From Paenibacillus sedimenti (GTDB lineage: Bacteria; Bacillota; Bacilli; Paenibacillales; NBRC-103111), in contig NZ_JACVVD010000001.1 in NCBI RefSeq assembly GCF_014534655.1, positions 930,001 to 994,000 of the forward strand: a stretch of DNA of 64,000 nt, given 5' to 3'. Every line of letters begins with the position of its first letter. The stretch's first letter is position 1. Both the position numbers and the translations under genes were made by a program. Below the pieces are notes generated by a model. That model was not told the origin of the DNA and did no database searches. It worked only from the letters and a program-made list of their open reading frames with translations. Below, piece after piece: positions 45,463-53,006 of the stretch.

Positions 45463-46596
45463 TCATTGAATATCTGCGCTGCGGATATACCAGCGCGCTT
45501 CAGGCGAGACTCTTTCAAGGTGAAAGAGGACTCGCCTTTTTCGCGTCGCGTTCGAGCCTTCCGGCGTAGCCGAAACGTCGACCGCGACGTCTAGCTGTAA
45601 GAGCTGGGACGAGTCCAGCTCCGGGAAGTTGGACAGTCTGCGCATAGTTCTCATATGCACAGCGTGATCTTGCCCCGTCGTGACCTGCAGCAGCTGCAAG
45701 TCACCTTGATTCGCCGCGGTGATCCATACGTCGATCAACGCCCAGGGCGAGAGCTTGCTGACATATTCGTTCAGCAAGCCGGCAGCCCGGTGCACCATAA
45801 CCTGGTGCGCCGGATCGCTGGAGCGGGAGCGATGCGTTACGCTCCCGAGGAAATGGATACAGAAATGACCTTTGAAGCCATTTCCGGGAATACCGTCACC
45901 GCCATGCGGCATGCCGTGCATGGAGCCGGCCAGGGTGCGGCCATTCAGCTTCACAAGGACCGCTCTGCGGTCCCAACTCCAAGCGCCGCCATAGATCGTT
46001 TTTAGTGTCGCAGAGTCGGTCTTGGTCAGCGGCTGAACATCCGCGTGATTGGAGCCAGCGCGGCGCTGCCCCTCAAAGCTAAGACCGCTCTCCATATCGG
46101 TGATGGTGAACTTGCTATATTTGGGCAGGATTTCATCAGCCTGTTCCCAAGGGAGTATTTCCCCATAGTGCTTAGATCGAAGAGTCTGCACCTGTAAGGC
46201 CAATTTTTCCTGCAAACGTGTTGGAACCTTCAGGAAGATTTTCCTGGAAAGATCAACAATCTCGCCCTTGGTAGTTACCCCAAAGCTATGGATGTGCCCG
46301 TTCTTTTCATATGAAAGAGTGGTGTCGGGGAACAATGGCTCTTCAAATGGACGACCGGGGGTTCCATCTTCGAGTTCCCTTATCATTTTTTTGTCGGTAA
46401 ACATGACTTCTGTCTGATATACAGATTGGCTGGTCGCTTTGACAACAAGTCGCAAAGGGAAAGTACTCACAGCATCATCTTGTGAGGAGCTATTCGCCAT
46501 TGTGCTGTCTGATAATAAGCCAGTGGTAAGCAGCGCGGGCAGCATAACTAAGTAGATCAGCTTTTTGAGCAAGCTGCGTGCTCGAAATCGATGCAT
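45463..46596 (-). CDS. Secreted protein with an L,D-transpeptidase-like motif, uncertain function
   Basis: 377 residues with a signal peptide (basic start, hydrophobic core ~10-27, cleavage near TMANS). The segment SMHGMPHGGDGIPGNG followed by FKGHFCIHFLGS (residues ~225-252) recalls the HG...GC catalytic stretch of YkuD-type L,D-transpeptidases, with Cys as possible nucleophile, but spacing and flanks are atypical. AGGAGG lies about 10 nt before the ATG. It is convergent with the DUF1906 gene and GC-rich compared with the region that follows. Wall modification is a plausible but unproven role. Confidence 0.6.
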   Translation of the reverse strand: MHRFRARSLLKKLIYLVMLPALLTTGLLSDSTMANSSSQDDAVSTFPLRLVVKATSQSVYQTEVMFTDKKMIRELEDGTPGRPFEEPLFPDTTLSYEKNGHIHSFGVTTKGEIVDLSRKIFLKVPTRLQEKLALQVQTLRSKHYGEILPWEQADEILPKYSKFTITDMESGLSFEGQRRAGSNHADVQPLTKTDSATLKTIYGGAWSWDRRAVLVKLNGRTLAGSMHGMPHGGDGIPGNGFKGHFCIHFLGSVTHRSRSSDPAHQVMVHRAAGLLNEYVSKLSPWALIDVWITAANQGDLQLLQVTTGQDHAVHMRTMRRLSNFPELDSSQLLQLDVAVDVSATPEGSNATRKRRVLFHLERVSPEARWYIRSADIQ

Positions 46597-46706
46597 AAGT
46601 AGGCTTCCTCCTGTAAGGTATCAACACAGCAGTGGATGGGTGGGCCCGCGGATCGGACTCTATAGTCAAGTTTTTGCTTAATTTCACTAAATTATGAACA
46701 CTAAAA

Positions 46707-46735
46707 AGGCAAGCTCATAAAGTAAGAGCTCGCCT
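46707..46735 (-). terminator. Terminator after the small membrane peptide gene
   Basis: AGGCAAGCTC pairs with GAGCTCGCCT at 9 of 10 positions, and a T run follows on the minus strand. It lies 70 nt downstream of the 29-residue peptide gene and supports that gene being real. Confidence 0.65.
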
Positions 46736-46804
46736 AGAAATGTTGCTTAGTTTGCTTCAACAGGGACACTAAGTTCAGTAGGTATTCCATTAAAAGTAGA
46801 GGAA

Positions 46805-46894
46805 TTAATTATCGTGTTGATCATTATGTCCGTCATGAATGGAAGCGCCGATCAAGAATAGAACTATAATGAGCAACCAAATCACTTGGATCAC
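46805..46894 (-). CDS. Small single-span membrane peptide (29 aa)
   Basis: GTG start (46892-46894) with AAAGGTGGGG about 6 nt upstream. The peptide begins with a hydrophobic stretch (VIWLLIVLFLIGASI) and ends in a charged His/Asp/Asn-rich tail. It has its own ribosome site and terminator, so it is probably expressed. A TTG one codon earlier is an alternative start. No family is recognised. Confidence 0.5.
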   Translation of the reverse strand: MIQVIWLLIIVLFLIGASIHDGHNDQHDN

Positions 46895-47001
46895 CAAATC
46901 CCCACCTTTTCAATGATACATTCAGTTTATCAAGAAATGATGGGGAATTCTGTCTGAAAACAAACAAAATTGTAGAATTTGCTCAAAAAATATAGAGCAG
47001 T

Positions 47002-47187
47002 TCAGTAAAGAGAGAGAATGACAGCAACATCGGTATCATTAAAATCATAATTTCCGTCATAGGATTTTCTGAAACAATAGCCTCTGGATTCAATAAAATT
47101 GCAAAGCTTAACCAGCTTTGTTGGCTCTAATCCCAAAAGTCCAGAAAGTTTATTGACACAATTTGGATGGGGAATGACTTCAAGCAT
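47002..47187 (-). CDS. Small helix-turn-helix-like protein (61 aa)
   Basis: The sequence LSGLLGLEPTKLVKLCNFIESRGYCFRK and the following NDTDVAVILSL resemble the MerR-like fold of small excisionase-type regulators (helix, turn, helix, wing, then acidic helix). GGAGG lies 12-13 nt before the ATG, rather far. It is alone in an AT-rich stretch, with nothing coding in the about 200 nt before the next gene. Function is a guess. Confidence 0.4.
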   Translation of the reverse strand: MLEVIPHPNCVNKLSGLLGLEPTKLVKLCNFIESRGYCFRKSYDGNYDFNDTDVAVILSLY

Positions 47188-47336
47188 AAGTATTAGTTAG
47201 CCTCCATATGAAAGAATGATACGTTTTGTATTATATTAAAACATTCAATATGGAGTTTGCAGTCGAAATTTCGTGTTAACAAAAAGTTCAAATCTTCATT
47301 ATCAGTAGAACATGGAGGAGGAGTTGCGATCTTATA

Positions 47337-47362
47337 AAAAAAAGAAAAGGTTTCCCTCCTCT
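47337..47362 (-). terminator. Terminator of the 49-residue acidic gene
   Basis: Minus-strand GAGGAGG-GAAA-CCTTTTC forms a stem capped by a GNRA loop with two wobble pairs, then eight T. It lies about 30 nt after the gene at 47394-47543. Confidence 0.6.
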
Positions 47363-47393
47363 GAGATGATGTGAGATATTGAAAGGGATAACC

Positions 47394-47543
47394 CTAATCT
47401 TCAGGTGTCCGATCCAAGTAAAGACGCGTTACTGAAGTAGAGTCGCCTTTCTCAACATCCTCTTCGGTTGCCTTATCTTCTAGTGGATCGTGCGTGTTCA
47501 TACCTGGGGCTATTGTTGGCTCATGATAATTTGACTCTTTCAA
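47394..47543 (-). CDS. Small acidic hydrophilic protein (49 aa)
   Basis: TTG start with AAAGGAG 8 nt upstream. The product starts MKESNYHEPTIAPGMNTHD and is rich in Asp, Glu and Thr, with no hydrophobic core, so it is probably disordered or a spore/stress peptide. Its terminator supports expression. It resembles in style the two small proteins at 48.9-49.2 kb but is not clearly homologous. Confidence 0.55.
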   Translation of the reverse strand: MKESNYHEPTIAPGMNTHDPLEDKATEEDVEKGDSTSVTRLYLDRTPED

Positions 47544-47742
47544 AACGTTCACTCCTTTTTTGAATTTCAAGCCTTATGTTGGAACATTATTACTTGAATT
47601 ATTCAGATTTCGTGAGTGTAATCGACACGAAGTTTACAAAGTAAAGTTAACATTAAGTTTTGATTAAAATGATTAAATAATCTAAATCATACTAACGATC
47701 TCATACTCATTTGTCGATAATCTCGATAAAGGGAGGTCGATT

Positions 47743-47922
47743 ATGAATAATAACTACTATTGCATTCAGTGCCATAAGCTTCATTTGCGAATTTACTCCG
47801 TAGAAGAAAATGTTTTAAAATCAGGCTTCCATTTCGTAGACTCGAATTTATATAGTGTCGGAATATGTAATAAACTTGAAGAAAATCAAAAATCTCACTT
47901 GCTCATTCCTTCTGAGGAGTGA
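47743..47922 (+). CDS. Small protein with a CxxC motif (59 aa)
   Basis: ATG with GGGAGG 7-8 nt upstream. The N-terminus NNNYYCIQCHKLHLRIYS has one CxxC (CIQC) and nearby His; a further Cys occurs near residue 42, so a partial zinc knuckle is possible. The last codons overlap a hairpin (CTCACT/AGTGAG) followed by T-rich DNA that can terminate the transcript. No family is recognised. Confidence 0.55.
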   Translation: MNNNYYCIQCHKLHLRIYSVEENVLKSGFHFVDSNLYSVGICNKLEENQKSHLLIPSEE

Positions 47923-48019
47923 GTTTTTATTTTTTGGCTCGTTGGCAGTTTTTGAAGGGATAATCCGGAATAATCTCGAATAAATATTATTTCAATAAAA
48001 TAGATCTTCTAAGAGGGGA

Positions 48020-48790
48020 ATGGTGGGAGTGGTTTATTTATCCATCTTGATTCTAATACTCATATTTTATATAAGTTTTATCTTACCTACACAATGGTTA
48101 AAAATTGAGCGGGTCAAACATCCTTTGAATCTAAGCTTGAAAATCCTACAGATCAGTGATTTGCATGTAGAACGGTTAAGAATAAGTCCTTCGAGAATTA
48201 CAACGATTATTCATAACGAAAAGCCCGATTATATCTTTCTTACGGGTGATTTTACCAAAATCCGTAAAAGTCTTAACAAATTAGAAAAGTATCTAAGAGC
48301 TTTGACTATATGTAACGTTCCCATATATTGTGTTCTCGGCAATCATGATTATCAGCAAAAAAATGTAATGGATTTAATCAAAATGCTTAGAAGGTATGGT
48401 TTACATGTCTTAAGAAATGAATCGGTTTATTTAGATCCATTTGAGCTAATTGGAATTGACGATTTTGATTCAGGCATGAGCAACATTGAAGCATCATTTA
48501 AAACGGTTGATCCAAGTAGAACTAAAGTCGTTATTACTCATGATCCTAACATAGTCTTACATATGAATAAACACTATGACTACTTAATGGCTGGGCATCT
48601 ACATGGTAAACAATTTAATATTCCATTTTTCTTTAGAATTAAGGACGCTGGCAAATTGCCTAGGATGGGGATATATAAAGGTCTCCATAAAAATCAATAT
48701 GGTACGTACTATATATCCAAGGGAATTGGACAAACAGGTATTAATGCCAGATTTCTTGTCAGAAGTGAGATGACAATGCATTATCTTTAG
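48020..48790 (+). CDS. Membrane-anchored metallophosphoesterase (YkuE-like)
   Basis: 256 residues. An N-terminal membrane segment (residues ~4-24) precedes a calcineurin-like domain with all metal motifs: SDLHVE (Asp-x-His), TGDFT (Asp), LGNHD (Asn-His), THDPN and AGHLHG. The protein likely faces the outside or the membrane surface. The first ATG is 1-2 nt from its AGAGGGG site, so the true start may be a GTG a few codons in. The gene is AT-rich with codon use unlike the pyr genes, as is the whole region. Confidence 0.82.
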   Translation: MVGVVYLSILILILIFYISFILPTQWLKIERVKHPLNLSLKILQISDLHVERLRISPSRITTIIHNEKPDYIFLTGDFTKIRKSLNKLEKYLRALTICNVPIYCVLGNHDYQQKNVMDLIKMLRRYGLHVLRNESVYLDPFELIGIDDFDSGMSNIEASFKTVDPSRTKVVITHDPNIVLHMNKHYDYLMAGHLHGKQFNIPFFFRIKDAGKLPRMGIYKGLHKNQYGTYYISKGIGQTGINARFLVRSEMTMHYL

Positions 48791-48826
48791 CTCGATTTTA
48801 AGGATAGCGTTATGTATAAAAAAAAT

Positions 48827-48853
48827 AATAACCACCCTCCGTAGGTGGTTATT
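48827..48853 (-). terminator. Terminator of the two-gene small-protein unit
   Basis: AATAACCACC and GGTGGTTATT form a perfect 10-bp stem. A run of A on the left gives the T tract on the minus strand, so it ends the unit at 48859-49163. Confidence 0.85.
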
Positions 48854-48858
48854 CATGA

Positions 48859-49017
48859 TTATTCTTCTGATTTTGAAGGTTGATTTCCGAATGAAGTAAG
48901 CTTTTCATCTCCAATTATATCAACATACCCTCTAGCCCCTTCAGGAGCAGGTAATAAATCTGCCGCTTCAACTGTTCTTTCAAGATTTTCGATACCTTCC
49001 CTTGTTTCGTTGTCCAT
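48859..49017 (-). CDS. Small acidic hypothetical protein (52 aa)
   Basis: ATG with TGGAGG 8 nt upstream, inside the end of the previous gene. The product (starts MDNETREGIENLERTVEAAD) has an amphipathic first half and a Ser/Gln/Glu-rich tail. It follows the 47-residue gene by 2 nt, so the two are co-translated. No family is recognised; the PAPEGARGYVDIIGDEK middle is distinctive and could be used for searching. Confidence 0.6.
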   Translation of the reverse strand: MDNETREGIENLERTVEAADLLPAPEGARGYVDIIGDEKLTSFGNQPSKSEE

Positions 49018-49019
49018 TA

Positions 49020-49163
49020 TTAACCTCCAGTTTCTAATTTTTCATCGTTTTCGCTTTTTTGAGATTCATCTCTTTTATAACCACGACGCTCATGAACGGA
49101 AAGATCTTCGTAGATCGTTAATGGATTTCCATCCGTTTCTTTTTCAATTTTGTTATTAGGCAT
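49020..49163 (-). CDS. Small hydrophilic hypothetical protein (47 aa)
   Basis: ATG with AAAGGAGATG 5-10 nt upstream. The product begins MPNNKIEKETDGNPLTIYED and is highly charged throughout. It is the first gene of a two-gene unit with the 52-residue protein, ended by a perfect terminator. No hydrophobic segment or metal motif is seen. Such pairs in sporulating bacilli are often spore-specific, but that is inference. Confidence 0.6.
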   Translation of the reverse strand: MPNNKIEKETDGNPLTIYEDLSVHERRGYKRDESQKSENDEKLETGG

Positions 49164-49176
49164 TGATTCATCTCCT

Positions 49177-49929
49177 TTAATTTGATACATAACTTATAAT
49201 CTGCATTGAATAGGATGTATATTCCTTCCTAAATTTTTTTTGAGGACAGAAGAGGAAAAAAGCCCAATAAATCAGTTCTTCCCCTAAAATCCTCAAACAA
49301 TCGGTATTTACATCCCAAACTCCATCCCAAATTCGTCCCGTGATTTCTCCCACGGTTTGCTTGCGATAAAAAGCTTGTCCGAACTCGTCTGCTGTCTGCC
49401 GATTAACTGTTGATCGAACATGGCTGTAACGACCCATCATGCGAGAATCAGCATGTCCTAAGCGCTTCGCGACCTTTTTTGGGTGAAGATTAAGTCCGAA
49501 TAAATACGTCGCATGACTATGGCGCATAACTTGGAAACGGATGTGCGGTAATGGCATCTCCTCATTTTGAGAAACTCCACCCAGTATCACCGTTACTTCA
49601 ACTGTTAATCTATCAAAGTCGGCAAAATACTGAAATTCATGGCAGGTTACTTCAAATGAAAAAGAAGTTAGATTATCGAAATTACCTAAATCCGATACGT
49701 TTTGGGCTCCACGAAATATGCGAATTGATCCTTGAAAGTTAATTCGTGAAAACAAAACTAGTATCACAGAATCTGTGGTTGAAACATTTCTTAGACGGAA
49801 ACTGGAAAGGACGTTATCAAAACGAAACGCTCCCAAATCATCTGAGTTTGCCAATTCTATCACCACTTTGGTCCTAAACGGCTTCGATAATCCATACGGA
49901 TATAAAGACGATCGATTTTTGCCAATCAT
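49177..49929 (-). CDS. Chimeric frame: crystallin-like beta domain fused to an integrase remnant
   Basis: A 250-residue frame made of unlike parts. Residues ~1-120 are beta-rich; VLFSRINFQGSIRIFRGA and the following SDLGNFDNLTSFSF resemble a beta/gamma-crystallin Greek-key motif. From residue ~125 the sequence switches to the C-terminal end of a tyrosine recombinase, then a tail of about 60 residues with no match. The start lacks a clear ribosome site. It reads best as a small gene into which integrase debris became joined in frame. Expression as one protein is uncertain. Confidence 0.45.
   Translation of the reverse strand: MIGKNRSSLYPYGLSKPFRTKVVIELANSDDLGAFRFDNVLSSFRLRNVSTTDSVILVLFSRINFQGSIRIFRGAQNVSDLGNFDNLTSFSFEVTCHEFQYFADFDRLTVEVTVILGGVSQNEEMPLPHIRFQVMRHSHATYLFGLNLHPKKVAKRLGHADSRMMGRYSHVRSTVNRQTADEFGQAFYRKQTVGEITGRIWDGVWDVNTDCLRILGEELIYWAFFLFCPQKKFRKEYTSYSMQIISYVSN
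49357..49557 (-). pseudogene. Tyrosine recombinase (phage-type integrase), C-terminal remnant
   Basis: About 67 residues match the end of phage/ICE integrases: LPHIRFQVMRHSHATYLFGL has the active-site Arg-x-x-His, VAKRLGHADSRMMGRYSHV has the second His region and the nucleophile Tyr. The N-terminal arm-binding and core domains and the first catalytic Arg are absent, so it cannot be active. It marks a past insertion in this AT-rich stretch. Confidence 0.7.
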
Positions 49930-50026
49930 CTACGAGCTTAATGACCGCAAGGAGTAGCGGTGCAAGTGGCCAAGGTTGCAGTGGCATTCGTCGAAATGTT
50001 TGATAGGTTTCAAGGAAATGATTAAA

Positions 50027-50554
50027 TCATTGTTTTGGGGTCCAGAAATTAACGAATGCTCTAGTTAAAGTACCAGTGAAAATATAAAAAAGGAAGGAAT
50101 AGGAGTAGGTCCAGCCATAATAAGAAACAGCTCCGGCCCAAACTGAAAATGGTTCGCCAATATATGAAAAAATAAGAGCCTGAAGAAATAAAGCAATGGA
50201 GAAAGTTTTCCATGTTGTAAAGTATTGAAATATCAACATCTGCGCAACCGGAATTACAGAAAAATCAAAAGGGAACGCAATAAGAGAGTAGGGAACTAGC
50301 TTAATAGGATATATCCAAATACCAATTTCCGCACCAAGATCGTCCGTAAAGGAAGAGATAATTAGCACCATTAGTCCAAAAAACCAAATAGAGTGAGATC
50401 TTTTGCGATCAACTAACTTTATAAAAATGCACCATGGAATAACAAGCATACCAAGCATGAACCACCAAGTCCAAGTAAATACACCACCGTCTAACCATCT
50501 TTCAAGTTCGAAATATGCAGTATTTTGTTGTATTTCATGTAATTGATCATTCAT
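50027..50554 (-). CDS. CBO0543-like polytopic membrane protein
   Basis: 175 residues with about five membrane segments, starting with an amphipathic helix (MNDQLHEIQQNTAYFELERW) and Trp/Tyr-rich first span (GGVFTWTWWFMLGMLVIPW). The pattern WIYPIKLVPYSLIAFPFDFSVIPVAQML is characteristic of the CBO0543 family found in spore-forming Firmicutes; its function is unknown. A GAGG ribosome site lies 9 nt before the ATG. Stand-alone gene. Confidence 0.7.
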   Translation of the reverse strand: MNDQLHEIQQNTAYFELERWLDGGVFTWTWWFMLGMLVIPWCIFIKLVDRKRSHSIWFFGLMVLIISSFTDDLGAEIGIWIYPIKLVPYSLIAFPFDFSVIPVAQMLIFQYFTTWKTFSIALFLQALIFSYIGEPFSVWAGAVSYYGWTYSYSFLFYIFTGTLTRAFVNFWTPKQ

Positions 50555-50728
50555 AGTTTTTTGCCTCGACCATCGGAATTTTTTTCCTCTGGCTTATTGT
50601 ACCCATATCATGTTTAGTTAAACTTAGGGTTACCTGACCAAGAACTGGTAAGAAAATTATATACATGGCTACATATTAAGAAACTAAAAAAGAAGAGGTC
50701 ACCCTCTCCTTATTACGATTTTGTTCAA

Positions 50729-51247
50729 TTAAACTTCTACAAACTCTGGTCTTTTAATTTGAAGCGGAGGAGGAATTAACCATCCTTTTTCCTTGCTCAC
50801 CTTCAATATTTTCAATCCAATTGCAGCTTTGGTTGCGTGGTACTTAGCAAATAGTGCCCCAATGTCTTCTCGTGTCGCCTTACTCATAACTTGACTACAT
50901 GCCACTAAGCTAATAGAAGTATTAGCACCAATCATTGCGACAATTTCTTGATCAGCGAATCTTACACCAACTGGGATATCTTCTAATTTAGTTTCAGGTC
51001 TATCGGGTAATGCTGGGGGAGGCACGAAGCCATTATTTATTAAAATAGTATCGCACTCGCTTATTTCAAGCTCTGCTTGGTTAATGATGTCGCCAAGTAT
51101 TTTCTTGAGGTCTTTATCACCAGCATGATACTAATATGCTCGGTTGGCAGAAACACAGCCTTTTGCCATCTTTGAGAACTGCCATAAATCATAGATCTCT
51201 CCGTAATGTAATGGTTCATCTTTTTGATTACCAGATAAGATACCCAT
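50729..51247 (-). pseudogene. DUF3231-family gene interrupted by an in-frame amber codon
   Basis: The frame starts MGILSGNQKDEPLHYGEIYD at 51247 and continues in the same frame to 50729 (ending PPPLQIKRPEFVEV), about 172 codons. Codon 39 is TAG (51131-51133), between ..NRAY and YHAGDKDLKK. Recalled relatives read AYQYHAGDKDLK there, so a CAG-to-TAG change explains the break. Residues after the stop still look functional, and a restart at an internal ATG (51025) would give only the last 98. DUF3231 proteins are ferritin-like helical proteins of unknown role. Confidence 0.75.
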
Positions 51248-51645
51248 AGTTGCAACTAACTCCTATTAAAAGATTTTTTTATCGCGGTTCTTAAGATTCC
51301 CAATGATTACAGAAAAATTCAAAGAAAATGTTCCAGCTAAGGAGTGATGAGCGTGGTGCGCGAGGCTGATCAAACCAATGTTTGGCTAACACATATTTGG
51401 AACCTTAAAAAGTCTTATCGCGTCACCTATTGGATACTACGGGAAGCATTGAAGGCGTGCGGCGAGCTGCTTATCAGAGGAACAAACTAGTTGATCCGCT
51501 GCAGATGCAAGCTTTTGTCCAGCAGCATCATGCCGGTAGCCCCGCAAACATATCGGATGCTGAACGGTTTAGAAGCAATTCGTATCAAATTCGTATCACT
51601 CTGTATTTGTAGTGAGAAAATGATAAGAATGATTTGATTAAAAAC
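51248..51645. other. Non-coding or decayed stretch between the DUF3231 gene and tRNA-Val
   Basis: No intact gene is convincing. On the plus strand a GAGTGATGAGCGTGGTGCG stretch gives a short frame (~44 codons) that stops early, and fragments after it remain open in other frames, which looks like a decayed gene. Base composition is higher in G+C than the flanking AT-rich DNA. Confidence 0.4.
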
Positions 51646-51647
51646 AA

Positions 51648-51676
51648 GAAAAACCCTTGAACATCAAGGGTTTTTC
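51648..51676. terminator. Bidirectional terminator after tRNA-Val
   Basis: GAAAAACCCTTGA and TCAAGGGTTTTTC form a perfect 13-bp stem with a 3-nt loop, 6 nt past the tRNA 3' end. T runs exist on both strands. Confidence 0.88.
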
Positions 51677-51681
51677 TAATA

Positions 51682-51754
51682 TGACCTGTAGTGGGCTCGA
51701 ACCACTGACCCCCACCCTGTCAAGATGGTGCTCTCCCAGCTGAGCTAACAAGTC
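51682..51754 (-). tRNA. tRNA-Val (GAC)
   Basis: A 73-nt cloverleaf on the minus strand: acceptor GACTTGT with ACAGGTC (one wobble), D arm GCTCAGCTGGGAGAGC, anticodon loop TTGACAG giving GAC, T arm TGGTTCGAGCCCA. CCA is not encoded. It is a lone tRNA gene inside the AT-rich accessory region, which is a typical integration site, though no att repeat was found. Confidence 0.88.
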
Positions 51755-51834
51755 GTTTTTGAGGACAATTAGTAATATACCAAGGTTGACAGTGAATGTC
51801 AACACTTTTTTAATAATTGTCCAATCTTTATTCA

Positions 51835-52053
51835 TTAATCTATGCTATAAGCATCAGGATAGCACGTTTCCTGTATAAGAGGTGACATGAAAGCCAGCTC
51901 ATTTTGAAAATTAAATTCTATGTAAGTGTCTATCTTGTCTAATACTTCGCTCAACAGCGATTGACTAAACATGATATCGTTTTGGACGGCTTTATATTTA
52001 TTTTCATCTTTACTGATTTTAAATCCTCTGTAATTATCGTAAATCGTTCTCAT
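51835..52053 (-). CDS. Small hypothetical protein (72 aa)
   Basis: ATG with AAGGAG 9 nt upstream. The product starts MRTIYDNYRGFKISKDENKY and has a short beta-like N-terminal part followed by helices with LLSEVLDKIDTYI. The opening recalls small proteins in which a conserved YRGF/FKI strand pair binds a partner, but no family is certain. It lies 80 nt upstream of tRNA-Val on the same strand. Confidence 0.6.
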   Translation of the reverse strand: MRTIYDNYRGFKISKDENKYKAVQNDIMFSQSLLSEVLDKIDTYIEFNFQNELAFMSPLIQETCYPDAYSID

Positions 52054-52124
52054 AATTCCATCTCCTTCGCTTTGATGTATATATTAAAATATCACCAAAT
52101 GATAATTAATGGAAGAGGTGTAAA

Positions 52125-52241
52125 TTGAAAGGATATGTCATATCATGGCAGTTTCTAAGAAGATTTATTGTCGGTTCAGCTTGGCTGTTTGATCATAAGA
52201 CTATCTTCTTTGAACGTTTTATGGTAACTTGTTGTCATTAG
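52125..52241 (+). CDS. Possible short basic/aromatic peptide (38 aa)
   Basis: A TTG codon with GAGGTG 5 nt upstream opens a frame with many aromatic residues (KGYVISWQFLRRFIVGSAW) and two Cys near the end. Support is the ribosome site only; it could be chance. Confidence 0.22.
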   Translation: MKGYVISWQFLRRFIVGSAWLFDHKTIFFERFMVTCCH

Positions 52242-52261
52242 AGCATGGGAGGAAAAGGGTA

Positions 52262-52456
52262 ATGGCTAAGCAGCAGCACAGATGGAATTTGCGTTTAAAG
52301 AGCAGTAATGTTTATTTGGGAACTGTATATTTGGGGGATCCGCTTCCGGAAGTGGAAGATGTCATCATGATCGGAGATAAGAAGTACACGATTCTGGAGC
52401 TGGGCAGTTCAAGAGATGCAAGCGATGTTTTTGTGGAAGAAGTGAAAAAGAAGTGA
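52262..52456 (+). CDS. Small hypothetical protein (64 aa)
   Basis: ATG with GGGAGG about 10 nt upstream. The product starts MAKQQHRWNLRLKSSNVYLG and looks like a compact beta fold (VYLGTVYLGDPLPEVEDVIM, then KKYTILELG), ending in a lysine-rich tail. An in-frame ATG 33 nt earlier overlaps the ribosome site and is not used. A terminator follows directly. Family not recognised. Confidence 0.65.
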   Translation: MAKQQHRWNLRLKSSNVYLGTVYLGDPLPEVEDVIMIGDKKYTILELGSSRDASDVFVEEVKKK

Positions 52457-52468
52457 TGGCTCAAAGCT

Positions 52469-52511
52469 GCGCTAGCCTAGACGGATAATTCCGTTAGGCG
52501 GCGCTTTTTTT
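52469..52511 (+). terminator. Terminator of the 64-residue gene
   Basis: GCGCTAGCCTAGACGGA pairs with TCCGTTAGGCGGCGC (small bulge), followed by seven T. Confidence 0.85.
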
Positions 52512-52523
52512 GAAGGATTGCGA

Positions 52524-52814
52524 TTAGGTGATGTTGTAAAGCGAAGCGAGACAATCCACGAACATTTTGTTGTATTCCTCACGTGTTAAATCCTTATTGC
52601 AGGCAATGTCTCTTCCTAAGAATTGAAACCAGGTAATTTCAGTTGCTTCTTTTTTGTATATAAACTTTTCGTGCTGAATGAGAAAGGTATCATTCTCGAA
52701 AGGGGGCACATTGTCAAAATTCAGTTCAGCTTCGCCTTTTTTTTCACTAACCAAAGTGGCCAATAGAATCAACATTCGGTATGGATCACGGAAGATTTCG
52801 TATTGTTCGGTCAT
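52524..52814 (-). CDS. Hypothetical protein (96 aa)
   Basis: ATG at 52814 has AAGGAG 8 nt upstream; a GTG three codons earlier lies inside the ribosome site. The protein starts MTEQYEIFRDPYRMLILLATL and is acidic with Phe/Trp-rich middle (FENDTFLIQHEKF, EITWFQFLG) and two Cys. No domain is recognised. It is convergent with the 64-residue gene. Confidence 0.55.
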   Translation of the reverse strand: MTEQYEIFRDPYRMLILLATLVSEKKGEAELNFDNVPPFENDTFLIQHEKFIYKKEATEITWFQFLGRDIACNKDLTREEYNKMFVDCLASLYNIT

Positions 52815-52939
52815 AGTAAGCACTCCTTCATTAACATGGTAAGGCTATCATACTAGAAGCATTTTACAAATAGAATGGTTTGGATTAAACTGGTGAGAAT
52901 ATTGAAGGATTGCATGATAATTTCGAAGAAAAAGGAAAA

Positions 52940-52985
52940 AGACTGCAGTCACTCTAAGGAGGATGGAGTGAAACAGCCTTTTTGT
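52940..52985 (-). terminator. Terminator of the spore protein gene
   Basis: On the minus strand CTG-TTT-CACTC and GAGTG-A-CTG(CAG) pair around a 14-nt loop and a T-rich run follows. It lies just after the SASP stop codon. Confidence 0.65.
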
Positions 52986-53006
52986 GCTTGCTCCTGCATC
53001 AAAGGA

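Noticed and set aside
51638-51835. 65-codon minus-strand frame over tRNA-Val
   Set aside because: It is mostly translation of the tRNA gene and its terminator, a frequent false call.
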